From positions 1,364,001 to 1,428,000 of the forward strand of contig NZ_JAAAGB010000001.1 in NCBI RefSeq assembly GCF_010586825.1: DNA of 64,000 nt, in the 5' to 3' direction. This DNA is from Draconibacterium mangrovi. GTDB lineage: Bacteria > Bacteroidota > Bacteroidia > Bacteroidales > Prolixibacteraceae. Each line of letters starts with the position of its first letter. The first letter of the stretch is position 1. Under the pieces are notes generated by a model. That model had not been told where the DNA came from and did no database searches. It worked only from the letters and a program-made list of their open reading frames with translations. Position numbers and translations under genes: made by a program. Of this stretch, positions 55,197 to 62,815 are shown piece after piece.

Positions 55197-55394
55197 TTAC
55201 TCTGGGAATGAGTGGTACTTCAAGTCATGGTCTCTTATGTCGTATATATATCCTGTTCTTGTATCCATTATCTCATTATTGTCAAAAACCTGATATCTTC
55301 CATTTTTAGAGAAATTGTTAAAAATAATTAGGGCAATAATAGCTATTGTGACAAGTGCAATTTTAAATAATGGGATTTCTTTTATGGCTTTCAT
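55197..55394 (-). CDS. Small single-span membrane protein
   Basis: 65 residues with one membrane helix (FKIALVTIAIIALIIFNNF) and a short outside domain (YQVFDNNEIMDTRTGYIYDI). The DTRTG-Y-Y pattern resembles short Bacteroidetes proteins in which a variable display domain follows an anchor. Function unknown. Confidence 0.5.
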   Translation of the reverse strand: MKAIKEIPLFKIALVTIAIIALIIFNNFSKNGRYQVFDNNEIMDTRTGYIYDIRDHDLKYHSFPE

Positions 55395-55442
55395 TTCAGT
55401 GCTTTTTTAAAGGTTGTTTTTTTAGTGCGTATCTTTGTTTTT

Positions 55443-55616
55443 ATGAAAATAATCAAAGAAGAATATCCGATGACCGTTACAAAAAAGGTAGACAAGGACG
55501 GTCTTAGAGAGTGGAGGATTCATGCAAGTTCTGTAGAAGTCGAGTTAACTCAGGAAGAAGTTGATGCAATAGAAGAGAGGGTGCGGTTAGGACGTTCTCA
55601 ACGAGGCGATAGTTAG
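55443..55616 (+). CDS. Small hypothetical protein (overlaps an antisense ORF)
   Basis: 57 residues from the ATG at 55443 (MKIIKEEYPMTVTKKVDKDG; a start at 55425 is possible). Its C-terminal half, ELTQEEVDAIEERVRLGRSQ, reads as a charged helix. It overlaps the end of the opposite-strand ORF 55504-55914; probably only one reading is used in the overlap. This one has better codon-level composition in its first half. Confidence 0.4.
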   Translation: MKIIKEEYPMTVTKKVDKDGLREWRIHASSVEVELTQEEVDAIEERVRLGRSQRGDS

Positions 55617-55914
55617 CTTTTTCTTCGTTGTATTTTTTAACAGAAACATGAAAGGTATTATTGAATAATTCTATCATTTGGGTTTCGGTAGCCATTTTAT
55701 CCCTGTCGTTTATTTCATAAATATCAGTGGTTTGAAACGAAAGTTCGTTGCATCCGTTTTGAGAGATTATCAAATCCCATCCTATTTCAAACGTTTCATT
55801 GTTTAATTCCTTGAATATAAACTCTAAGTCATGTTTTTGATTCCTATTAATGTTGGGATTGTTGTCTTGCTTGCTTATTCCTCTATTTCTGTTATCTATT
55901 TTAACAAATTCCAT
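55504..55914 (-). CDS. Hypothetical protein, unknown
   Basis: 136 residues. The N-terminal 100 residues have normal globular composition (HDLEFIFKELNNETFEIGWD; ETQMIELFNNTFHVSVKKYN). The last 30 (LLLHQLLPELTRLLQNLHES) are leucine-rich and antisense to the + strand ORF, so the true gene may have been extended past a lost stop. Family not recognised. Confidence 0.45.
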   Translation of the reverse strand: MEFVKIDNRNRGISKQDNNPNINRNQKHDLEFIFKELNNETFEIGWDLIISQNGCNELSFQTTDIYEINDRDKMATETQMIELFNNTFHVSVKKYNEEKANYRLVENVLTAPSLLLHQLLPELTRLLQNLHESSTL

Positions 55915-56196
55915 ATCCTTTAATTTTCGTGTGTATCTTAATTTTAAACTGCACCATAACTACTGAGCATCATCATTGCTGTTATATCGCTTATAGCGCG
56001 ATAAAAGGGGTTGTTATACCTCCATATCGGGATGATAACAACACATATTATGCTTACTAATTTTTTATCTGTTATTTCAGGGTATGTATTCAACGGCTAT
56101 GGTTTTTATTCGGAGTTTAAAGTTAGCATAATAAGAAAATAAAACAACACTGGTTTATATCCTCACATATGGTTTATCTCTCAGTATATAAATACT

Positions 56197-56296
56197 TAGC
56201 ACTGGGGGCTAAAGCCCATTTACTGGCGGGAATTCACTAACCCCAGGCTTAAGCCTGGGGTTAAGCAAATGGGCATCGATGGGTTTTAACCCCAAA
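56197..56296. repeat. Nested palindromic element around a perfect 26-bp palindrome
   Basis: A perfect 26-bp palindrome (56238-56263, centre CTTAAG, ends TAACCCC/GGGGTTA) lies inside outer arms GCCCATTT (from 56212) and AAATGGGC, with GGGGGCTAAA and GTTTTAACCCC beyond. The remaining bases of 55915-56200 hold no supported gene. Confidence 0.7.
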
Positions 56297-56370
56297 CTCA
56301 GACTCCACGCAGACTTTCGAAACTTCCACAATCAACAAAAATCCGTATCTAACTGATTTTAAAGCTTCCT

Positions 56371-56621
56371 CAGGTGACAGAAGTTGGTTTCAAACGCGTT
56401 TTTTTGCACCCTCAGGTGACAGAAGTCGGTTTCAAACGTGTTTTTTTTCTTCCCCAGGTAACAGAAGTCCATTTCAAACGTGTTTTATCGCTTCCCCAGC
56501 AGCTGGGGAAGCTTTCAAACCTGTTTTTTTACGCCAACAGGTAACAGAAGTGGGTATCAAACACGTTTTCTAAGGCCACCAGGTAACTGAAGTTGGTGTA
56601 AATCGTGTTTTTTCTTATACC
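56371..56621. repeat. 42-bp tandem array no. 3 (six units)
   Basis: Units start at 56371, 56413, 56455, 56497, 56538 and 56580: spacing 42, 42, 42, 41, 42. A unit reads CAGGTAACAGAAGTYGGTTT then CAAACGYG, a T run and a C-rich joint. In the fourth unit the GTAACAGAAGT part is replaced by a CCCCAGCAGCTGGGG palindrome while the spacing is kept. Confidence 0.88.
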
Positions 56622-56729
56622 CATAACACATCTGATGGTAGCTAAAGCTTTGGGCAGGGGCATTAACCTGATAAGTACACAAACAAATGTGTTTGAGATA
56701 GGGATCCGATCCATTTCGATCATAAAAAA

Positions 56730-56754
56730 GGGCATCCGTTTTGGATGCCCTTTT
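56730..56754 (-). terminator. Terminator of the first sulfatase gene
   Basis: GGGCATCC/GGATGCCC stem with a five-base loop, T-rich on both sides. It lies 24 bases after the stop (minus strand). Confidence 0.8.
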
Positions 56755-56777
56755 ATAGTAGTACCAGAGTAAGCTTA

Positions 56778-59102
56778 TTAATCCAGTTTAAACTTCACAT
56801 ACTCAATTTCTCCGGTGTAAGCAAAAGGTGCTCTATAGTCCGTAGAAACGGGTGAGCCCAGATCTTTACCAATGTCCATGGTTTCGGTGGCTGAATACCT
56901 TGCCGGTACTACTTTATCAATGACTCCCTCACCAACTTTTTGTCCATTTACATACAGTTGCGCACTTCCGCCACCACCGTATTCGGTCGATTCCTGTGTG
57001 TACTTCATCTGAATATCCAGTTCGCCTTCGGGTAAAGAGGACGATGCAACCTGATAGTGGTTCATATGGAAGAAGTTGTAATAGTAAATCAACTTGTTCT
57101 CTTTAATGTACAGCGAATATCCCGCAGATGTACCGCCGTTGGCAATGATTACGCCTTCATCTCCTTTTGAATAGTTAATTTTAGCGGAGATAGTATGTGT
57201 GCGGGCATAGGCCGGAGGTGCACTTCCTTCAGGAATCCGCTCAGTACCCGCCATGTACGAAAACGCTGTTTTCCCTTTGGTTACTGAAGGACGGTTCGGG
57301 TTGCTCGCCCGTTCGGCAAAACGATCGTCCAGCGGATACACGTTGTATTTTTTAGCCTCTTCATCAAAGGCTGCCTTTAACTCTTCCAGCTTTTCAGGAT
57401 ATTGCTCTGCCAGGTCGTTTGCTTCCGAGAAATCTTCATCTATGTTATAGAGCTCCCATTTGTTGTCTTTAAATCCGTACGAACCTGTGAGTGCCCAGGG
57501 AATTCCGTGAAACGAAGCCGCTACCCAGCCATCCTTGTAAATCGCCCGATGGCCCCCGGTTTCAAAATATTGCACCGTACGCGTGTCATTGGCAGCGGCA
57601 TTATCAAACGAATAGTTCATCGGAACACCGGCTAAAGGAGTTTGCTCCACACCGTTCACGCTGGTCGGCATTTCAATATGCGCTGCTTCTAAAATAGTTG
57701 GCGTAATATCAATTACATGGTGAAACTGGGTTCTTTTTTCGCCTTTTGCTTTAATGGATGCCGGCCACGAAATAATTAAACCGTTTCGGGTACCGCCAAA
57801 ATGCGAAGGTACACGTTTCATCCATTGGAATGGCGCACAGCCTGCCCATGCCCATGGCACTGCAAAGTGGTTCTCGTGTTCGGGGCCACCCAGGTCTTCC
57901 ATTTCTGTTAACTGGCGTTCCACATTATCAGGAAAACCGTTTTGGGTCATCATGTTGTTCAGGGTACCGGTTAGTGTTCCTTCGGCACTTGAACCATTAT
58001 CGCCGATAACGTAAATTACCATTGTGTTTTCGCCTCCGGGCAGGCTTCTGGCCGACTCAATTAGTTTACCGGTCCAATAGTCGGTATGAGACAGGAAACC
58101 TGCAAACACTTCCATTTGCCGGGCATATAATTTCTTTTCGTCGGCACTTAAGGTTTCCCAGGCCGGAATGGCATCAGGGCGTGCGGTAAGTTCCGTATTT
58201 TCGGGAACAATGCCCATTTCTTTCTGACGTGCCAGGGTGTGTTCGCGCATAGCATCCCAACCCTCGTCAAACTGTCCTTTAAATTTGTCGATCCATTCTT
58301 TAGGTGCGTGAAGCGGTGCATGTGCAGCGCCGGTTGCAAAGTACATGAAGTAAGGTTTGTCGGGATTGATAGACTTTTGCTGACTCATCCACGCAATGGC
58401 ATCTTCTGTAAGATCTTCCGTTAAGTGGTAACCTTCTTCCGGAGTTATCTCTGGTTCTACAGGAGTGGTATTCTTAAATAACTGTGGATAATACTGGTTG
58501 GTTTCTCCCCCCTGGAATCCATAGAAATATTCAAAGCCCAATCCGGTGGGCCATTGCTCAAAAGGACCAATAGGGTTGGTTTCCCAGTCGGGTGTGTTGT
58601 GCCATTTTCCCCAGGCTGCTGTGCTGTAACCATTTTGTTTCAGGATTTCGGCAATACTGGCTACATCTTTCCCCCAAATACTGTTGTACCCGGGATATCC
58701 GGTTGATAATTCGGAAATGGTTCCAAAGCCAGACTGGTGATGGTTTCTACCCGTAAGTAGTGCGGCTCGTGTGGGGCTGCAAATACCCGTGGTGTGAAAT
58801 CGTGTGTAGGTTATCCCGTTTGACGCCAGTTTATCCATGGCCGGCGTAGGAATGGGACCTCCGGTCACTTCGGGCTGACCAAAACCAACATCGTCTAAAA
58901 GTACAACGATAACGTTGGGAGCACCTTCGGGAGCTTTGAATGGTTGCGGATAGTCCTCTTCCGAATCTTCGAAAGTAGTTCCGATTTTCCCATTGAATTC
59001 GGGCGGAGGGTAAGGTAAGGTGTTTTCGCTTTCTGCTGGCTTCTGCGGTTGCGTGCATGATGCCACTAACGCAAGTAGGAGTAAAAATGCAATTTGTTTC
59101 AT
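56778..59102 (-). CDS. Type I sulfatase (arylsulfatase-like) lipoprotein
   Basis: 774 residues. The lipobox is ALVASC (Cys16). The catalytic domain starts NVIVVLLDDVGFG with metal-binding Asp70/71. The sulfatase signature is Cys108 in CSPTRAALLTGR, the residue converted to formylglycine. GDNGSSAEGTLTG and FGGTRNGLIISWPASI are also family features. The C-terminal 200 residues include a LamG-like beta-sandwich (HTISAKINYSKGDEGVIIANG, YVNGQKVGEG). It hydrolyses sulfate esters outside the cytoplasm; the substrate is unknown. A maturase is not in the window. Confidence 0.93.
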   Translation of the reverse strand: MKQIAFLLLLALVASCTQPQKPAESENTLPYPPPEFNGKIGTTFEDSEEDYPQPFKAPEGAPNVIVVLLDDVGFGQPEVTGGPIPTPAMDKLASNGITYTRFHTTGICSPTRAALLTGRNHHQSGFGTISELSTGYPGYNSIWGKDVASIAEILKQNGYSTAAWGKWHNTPDWETNPIGPFEQWPTGLGFEYFYGFQGGETNQYYPQLFKNTTPVEPEITPEEGYHLTEDLTEDAIAWMSQQKSINPDKPYFMYFATGAAHAPLHAPKEWIDKFKGQFDEGWDAMREHTLARQKEMGIVPENTELTARPDAIPAWETLSADEKKLYARQMEVFAGFLSHTDYWTGKLIESARSLPGGENTMVIYVIGDNGSSAEGTLTGTLNNMMTQNGFPDNVERQLTEMEDLGGPEHENHFAVPWAWAGCAPFQWMKRVPSHFGGTRNGLIISWPASIKAKGEKRTQFHHVIDITPTILEAAHIEMPTSVNGVEQTPLAGVPMNYSFDNAAANDTRTVQYFETGGHRAIYKDGWVAASFHGIPWALTGSYGFKDNKWELYNIDEDFSEANDLAEQYPEKLEELKAAFDEEAKKYNVYPLDDRFAERASNPNRPSVTKGKTAFSYMAGTERIPEGSAPPAYARTHTISAKINYSKGDEGVIIANGGTSAGYSLYIKENKLIYYYNFFHMNHYQVASSSLPEGELDIQMKYTQESTEYGGGGSAQLYVNGQKVGEGVIDKVVPARYSATETMDIGKDLGSPVSTDYRAPFAYTGEIEYVKFKLD

Positions 59103-59161
59103 AATCTTTGGTGTTTACGCATTTAATCAGTGTGGGTTGTTAAATGATTTTTATGTTGATA

Positions 59162-59205
59162 TTGTATAAGTTAAGAAGATCAGTTCAGAAATGCACAATA
59201 AAAAC
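59162..59205. repeat. Block shared by both sulfatase upstream regions (copy 1)
   Basis: TTGTATAAGTTAAGAAGATC and the following AGTTCAGAAATGCACAATAA match 60988-61031 almost base for base, at about 60 bases upstream of each gene. It may be a shared control region or the trace of a segmental duplication. Confidence 0.75.
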
Positions 59206-59280
59206 GGTAAAAAAGATCTTTTCAGCTATTCAACATATGTTAATGAGAAAGCCTGCAGGATATTCTCATAAAAAACAAGA

Positions 59281-59305
59281 GGGCATCCGTTTTGGATGCC
59301 CTTTT
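59281..59305 (-). terminator. Terminator of the second sulfatase gene
   Basis: The same GGGCATCC/GGATGCCC hairpin as at 56730, about 70 bases after the stop, with a T run on both sides. Confidence 0.75.
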
Positions 59306-59339
59306 ATTTTGGTTTTATAGTAGTGCTGTATCGTTTATC

Positions 59340-59359
59340 ACGCGAAAGGATTCGCGCGA
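59340..59359. repeat. CGCGAAAGGATTCGCG hairpin element (second copy)
   Basis: The 20-base core is identical to 51085-51104. It lies between the second sulfatase terminator and its stop codon. Confidence 0.6.
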
Positions 59360-59375
59360 TAGCGGGGAATTTACC

Positions 59376-60929
59376 CTACTGCTTTCCTTCACTCAATTGT
59401 TTCATCAGTTCAGAGAAATCCAGAGTGGCAGCTTTTTGTACCGGTGGATATTCAGCCAGCGATTGAATATGTTCTCCCAGAATTTCCTGAACCGGCTCAT
59501 TAAGAAACTGCTTCCGTTGCACAATGTCCGATCGGTCGGTAAGGTTATCGAAACTTTCATAAGGATCGAAGTGCAGGTTGTAAATAATCGGAAATTTCTG
59601 TTTCACGTAAGGAGCATAATAATTCTCACTGGTCTGGAAATGTAACTTCCACTGATTTACTCGAATTGCCCGAATATCGGACTCGTGATAATAAATAAAA
59701 TTATTCCGGTTACTTTCATCCGATTTACCCAGCCAGTAATCCAGGTTATTCACTCCATCGATATACTGATGGCGCTCCTTTTCCATTTTTTCCGCAACAT
59801 CAGGCTCGCCGGCAGCAGCAGCCAGGGTAGTAAATATATCCATGTGCGATTGAATACCTCTTAACACTTTGCCTTCAGGAATATGGTTTTTCCACATCAC
59901 CATCATCGGAACCCTCACTCCGCCTTCGTAGGTTGTCATTTTTTCGCCTCTGAACGGTGTAGTTCCCCCGTGTACGCGTGCGCTGTGCTCAGGACCATTA
60001 TCGGTTGAATAAACAACAATGGTATTTTCCAGTACGCCCATTTTCTCCAGCTCGTCAAGCAGCTCTCCAATCATCATATCGTGTTCCATCATACCACTTC
60101 CATAAAAATCGTGCTCGGTAGTATATGGCAATGCCAAATAACGATGCTCGGGTTTCAAGTGGGTGAACATGTGCATTCTGCTCGGATTGAACCAGCAAAA
60201 GAATGGTTTTCCATCTTCTTTGGCTCTTTTCATAAAGTCGAGTGAAGCTGCCATAAACTCCTCATCAACGGTTTCCATCCTTTCTTTCGACAGTTGACCG
60301 GTATCTTCAATTTTTTGTTTGCCTACCTTTCCAAACCTTGGATCAACCGTTGGATCATCCACGTCGGTTGCCCAGGTATGCAACACACCGCGGGTTCCAT
60401 ACTTTTTAAAGAATTCAGGATCTTGCGGATAATCCTTTTGCTGGTACTCTTCCTGGGTATTCAGGTGATAAAGATTTCCAAAAAACTCGTCGAATCCATG
60501 AACAGTTGGGAGATGCGAGTTTCTGTCGCCAAGGTGGTTTTTACCAAATTGTCCGGTGGCATAACCCTGTTCCTTCAATACTTCTGCCAGTGTAGGCGAT
60601 TCTTTTTTCAATCCTAACTCACCACCGGGGCGGCCAACAGTTGTCATTCCACTGCGAATGGGATACTGCCCGGTAATCAGTGCCGCACGACCAGCAGTAC
60701 AGGACGGCTGAGCATAATGTTCGGTAAACATGATACCTTCATTGGCAATTCGGTCGATGTTGGGAGTGGTGTACCCCATAACACCGTTTCCATAAGCACT
60801 TACATTGCTCCAGCCCACATCATCAGGGAAAATGATTAAAATATTAGGCTTATCCTGAGCAAACGTTACAAATGGGAAGAAGAGCAGTAGTAATAAGCTC
60901 CTCTTCAAAATTCTAAAATTGTGTTTCAT
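59376..60929 (-). CDS. Type I sulfatase, secreted
   Basis: 517 residues. A signal peptide ends FVTFAQ. The catalytic start ILIIFPDDVGWSNVSAYG carries the metal Asp pair. The FGly motif is Cys77 in PSCTAGRAALITGQYPIRSG, with Ala in place of the usual Pro. VVYSTDNGPEHSARVHGGTTPFRGEKMTTYEGGVRVPMMVMW (in parts) is the C-terminal signature. It is only distantly related to the sulfatase downstream. No LamG-like tail. It probably acts on exported sulfated glycan. Confidence 0.93.
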   Translation of the reverse strand: MKHNFRILKRSLLLLLFFPFVTFAQDKPNILIIFPDDVGWSNVSAYGNGVMGYTTPNIDRIANEGIMFTEHYAQPSCTAGRAALITGQYPIRSGMTTVGRPGGELGLKKESPTLAEVLKEQGYATGQFGKNHLGDRNSHLPTVHGFDEFFGNLYHLNTQEEYQQKDYPQDPEFFKKYGTRGVLHTWATDVDDPTVDPRFGKVGKQKIEDTGQLSKERMETVDEEFMAASLDFMKRAKEDGKPFFCWFNPSRMHMFTHLKPEHRYLALPYTTEHDFYGSGMMEHDMMIGELLDELEKMGVLENTIVVYSTDNGPEHSARVHGGTTPFRGEKMTTYEGGVRVPMMVMWKNHIPEGKVLRGIQSHMDIFTTLAAAAGEPDVAEKMEKERHQYIDGVNNLDYWLGKSDESNRNNFIYYHESDIRAIRVNQWKLHFQTSENYYAPYVKQKFPIIYNLHFDPYESFDNLTDRSDIVQRKQFLNEPVQEILGEHIQSLAEYPPVQKAATLDFSELMKQLSEGKQ

Positions 60930-60987
60930 AGTTGTTAATGTTTATGCACTTAATCTGTGTGTTATTAAATGAATATTTATTTTGATG

Positions 60988-61031
60988 TTGTATAAGTTAA
61001 GAAGATCAGTTCAGAAATGCACAATAAAAAC
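60988..61031. repeat. Block shared by both sulfatase upstream regions (copy 2)
   Basis: The second copy of the TTGTATAAGTTAAG block. Beyond it, 61105-61112 repeats the GGGCACCC arm of the sulfatase terminators, although no gene precedes it here. Confidence 0.75.
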
Positions 61032-61129
61032 AGTTAAAAAGTTCGTATTTTTAATTAACATATGCTAATGTGAAAAGGTTGAGGGTATTAACATAAAAGT
61101 AAAAGGGCACCCGTTTTAAGTGCGTTTTA

Positions 61130-61560
61130 CAACCATTATTCTCCTGCCGGAGGCCTTCATCTTTGCCTTAAAGCAAAGACGAAGCACGAGGAAGGCATTT
61201 CCGAGCCAAGGCTACTTTTGATCTTCACCCTCCGTTTTCATAAAACCTAAATTCGGACGGGTGATCTCCTCGCTCACTCGGAGCTTCCCGCTCTCATTAA
61301 GGTTTCATTTCAACTCTGGGCAAATACCAAAAGAGGCCGTTCACTAATGTAGCGTCAGCAACATCGGAGCCTGGCCTCGTCCGCCAGCTGGCGGACGGAA
61401 AACAAGCGGTGACAGCGTAAAAAAATTACTGATGTTTGAGGAGGTACGACAAGTTTCAGGAATTTTAGTTGGCATCGCGTAGCTTTTCCGAGGGAAGCGG
61501 GCGCAGCCTTGGGTTTTCTGTTTACTCTTTGGGCTAAACCAAAGAGTAAAATCCGCCTGA
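61130..61560. other. Hairpin-rich non-coding stretch between sulfatase and glycyl-radical genes
   Basis: No gene can be supported. It contains a perfect 20-bp palindrome centred on CCAGCTGG (61378-61397) and a 12-bp perfect stem TTTACTCTTTGG/CCAAAGAGTAAA (61521-61550). GC-rich words such as GAGGGAAGCGGGCGCAGCC recall intergenic repeats of this phylum (memory, unchecked). Confidence 0.55.
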
Positions 61561-61623
61561 TAAGGCTACACCAGTTTCTTATGGTTGGTTGCTCTACTCC
61601 TACTAAAACATCAAAAGATAAAA

Positions 61624-61649
61624 GGGCACCCGTTTTGGATGCCCTTTTA
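61624..61649 (-). terminator. Terminator of the glycyl-radical operon
   Basis: GGGCACCC/GGATGCCC stem (one mismatch) with T runs, about 80 bases after the activase stop. A second perfect stem AGCGGTTT/AAACCGCT stands at 61668-61684. Confidence 0.65.
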
Positions 61650-61728
61650 CTTTTATTCTATGCGCTAAGCGGTTTGAAACCGCTAAGCGCGTGTTATTTC
61701 AATTCTGTTAGAGATTTGAAGAATTTTT

Positions 61729-62637
61729 CTATCCACCAATCTCCGCCTCAATACCATATTTTTCGAATATAGCTATTGCCCTGTTTTGTTCCTCTTCGGT
61801 GGGCTCTTCCATATTAAAGGCCTTGTATTCCGATCCCAGCTTGTTGTATTTATTGGCTGCAATATTATGATACGGCAATAAGTTTACCACCGGCTTTTTA
61901 CCCGGCAATGCCGCAATAAATTCGGCCATCTCGGTAACCGAATTATGATCGGCATTTACATTGCGGATAAAGGGCACACGAATATTGATGTTCGCGCCAC
62001 TTTCGGCCAGCAGCTGAAGGTTTTTCAGGATTAGCTTGTTGCTTACACCTGTCCATTTTTTATGTTTGGCCTCATCCATCAACTTCAGGTCGAACAGAAA
62101 AAGTTCGGTCCTTTTAGCTACTTCCTGCAAAGTGTCGGTGTCGGCAAATCCGCAGGTATCAACGGTTCGGTGCAGATTATTCTCGCCACAGGCATCCAGC
62201 ATCTTCATCAGAAAGTCTGCGTGCATCAAGGGCTCACCACCCGAAAAAGTAACGCCACCGCCCGATTGCTCGATGTGTACGCGTTCGCGTTCAATAATCT
62301 GCATCAGCTCCTCCACCTCGTAGGGCCGCCCCGACATTTCGATGGCTTTCGTAGGGCATACGTCGGCACAAATACCACAAAGGGTACAGGCCTGGTAGTC
62401 GGTAACAATTCCTTTTGGCGTGAGTGTCAGCGCATCTTCCGGGCACATTTTTATACATTCCTGCGCCCCGATACATTTCGACTCGGTATATAGCTTTTGT
62501 ACATCGGGCGACTGGCTTTCAGGATTATGACACCATTTACAACTCAAGGGGCATCCCTTCATAAAAATGGTGATCCGGATACCCGGCCCGTCGTTAATGG
62601 CGTAACGTTTTATATCGAATATTAGTGGTTGATTCAT
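61729..62637 (-). CDS. Glycyl radical enzyme activase (radical SAM)
   Basis: 302 residues. The radical SAM cluster is CX3CX2C at Cys29/33/36 in KGCPLSCKWCHNPES. An inserted double ferredoxin domain follows (about 52-105: CIGAQECIKMCPEDAL; CTLCGICADVCPTKAI), as in activases of PFL2-type enzymes. SGGGVTFSGGEPLMH is the SAM-binding GGE motif. It generates the glycyl radical on the enzyme encoded just upstream. Gene order and a 178-base gap with an inverted repeat are notable. Confidence 0.95.
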   Translation of the reverse strand: MNQPLIFDIKRYAINDGPGIRITIFMKGCPLSCKWCHNPESQSPDVQKLYTESKCIGAQECIKMCPEDALTLTPKGIVTDYQACTLCGICADVCPTKAIEMSGRPYEVEELMQIIERERVHIEQSGGGVTFSGGEPLMHADFLMKMLDACGENNLHRTVDTCGFADTDTLQEVAKRTELFLFDLKLMDEAKHKKWTGVSNKLILKNLQLLAESGANINIRVPFIRNVNADHNSVTEMAEFIAALPGKKPVVNLLPYHNIAANKYNKLGSEYKAFNMEEPTEEEQNRAIAIFEKYGIEAEIGG

Positions 62638-62666
62638 TGATTAATGTTTACCAAATGATTGTTGTA

Positions 62667-62788
62667 TACCCCCCGTTTCGGCCTCGCTCCGTCAACGGAG
62701 CTTGCGGCCTCCACTGTCCCCCTGAATCAGGGGGACAGTTGGAGCCGGTGGTCCGTCAATTGACGGAGCCCGGCGGAAACGGGGGGTA
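62667..62788. repeat. 122-bp nested inverted repeat between glycyl radical enzyme and activase genes
   Basis: Perfect 13-bp outer arms TACCCCCCGTTTC (62667-62679) and GAAACGGGGGGTA (62776-62788) enclose several inner hairpins. These are CTCCGTCAACGGAG (62687-62700), ACTGTCCCCCTGA/TCAGGGGGACAGT (62713-62739) and a 16-bp palindrome TCCGTCAATTGACGGA (62752-62767). No coding potential. Confidence 0.85.
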
Positions 62789-62815
62789 CTTATAACTTTA
62801 TCCTCACTTGCTTCA

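Noticed and set aside
12496-56621. CRISPR arrays
   Set aside because: The tandem arrays have no unique spacers between conserved repeats, and no cas genes are present.
59376-59645. Frame on the plus strand opposite the second sulfatase
   Set aside because: It is a shadow of the sulfatase C-terminus.
61509-61772. An 87-codon reading frame near the glycyl-radical operon
   Set aside because: It crosses hairpins and a terminator and overlaps the end of the activase gene; no family features.
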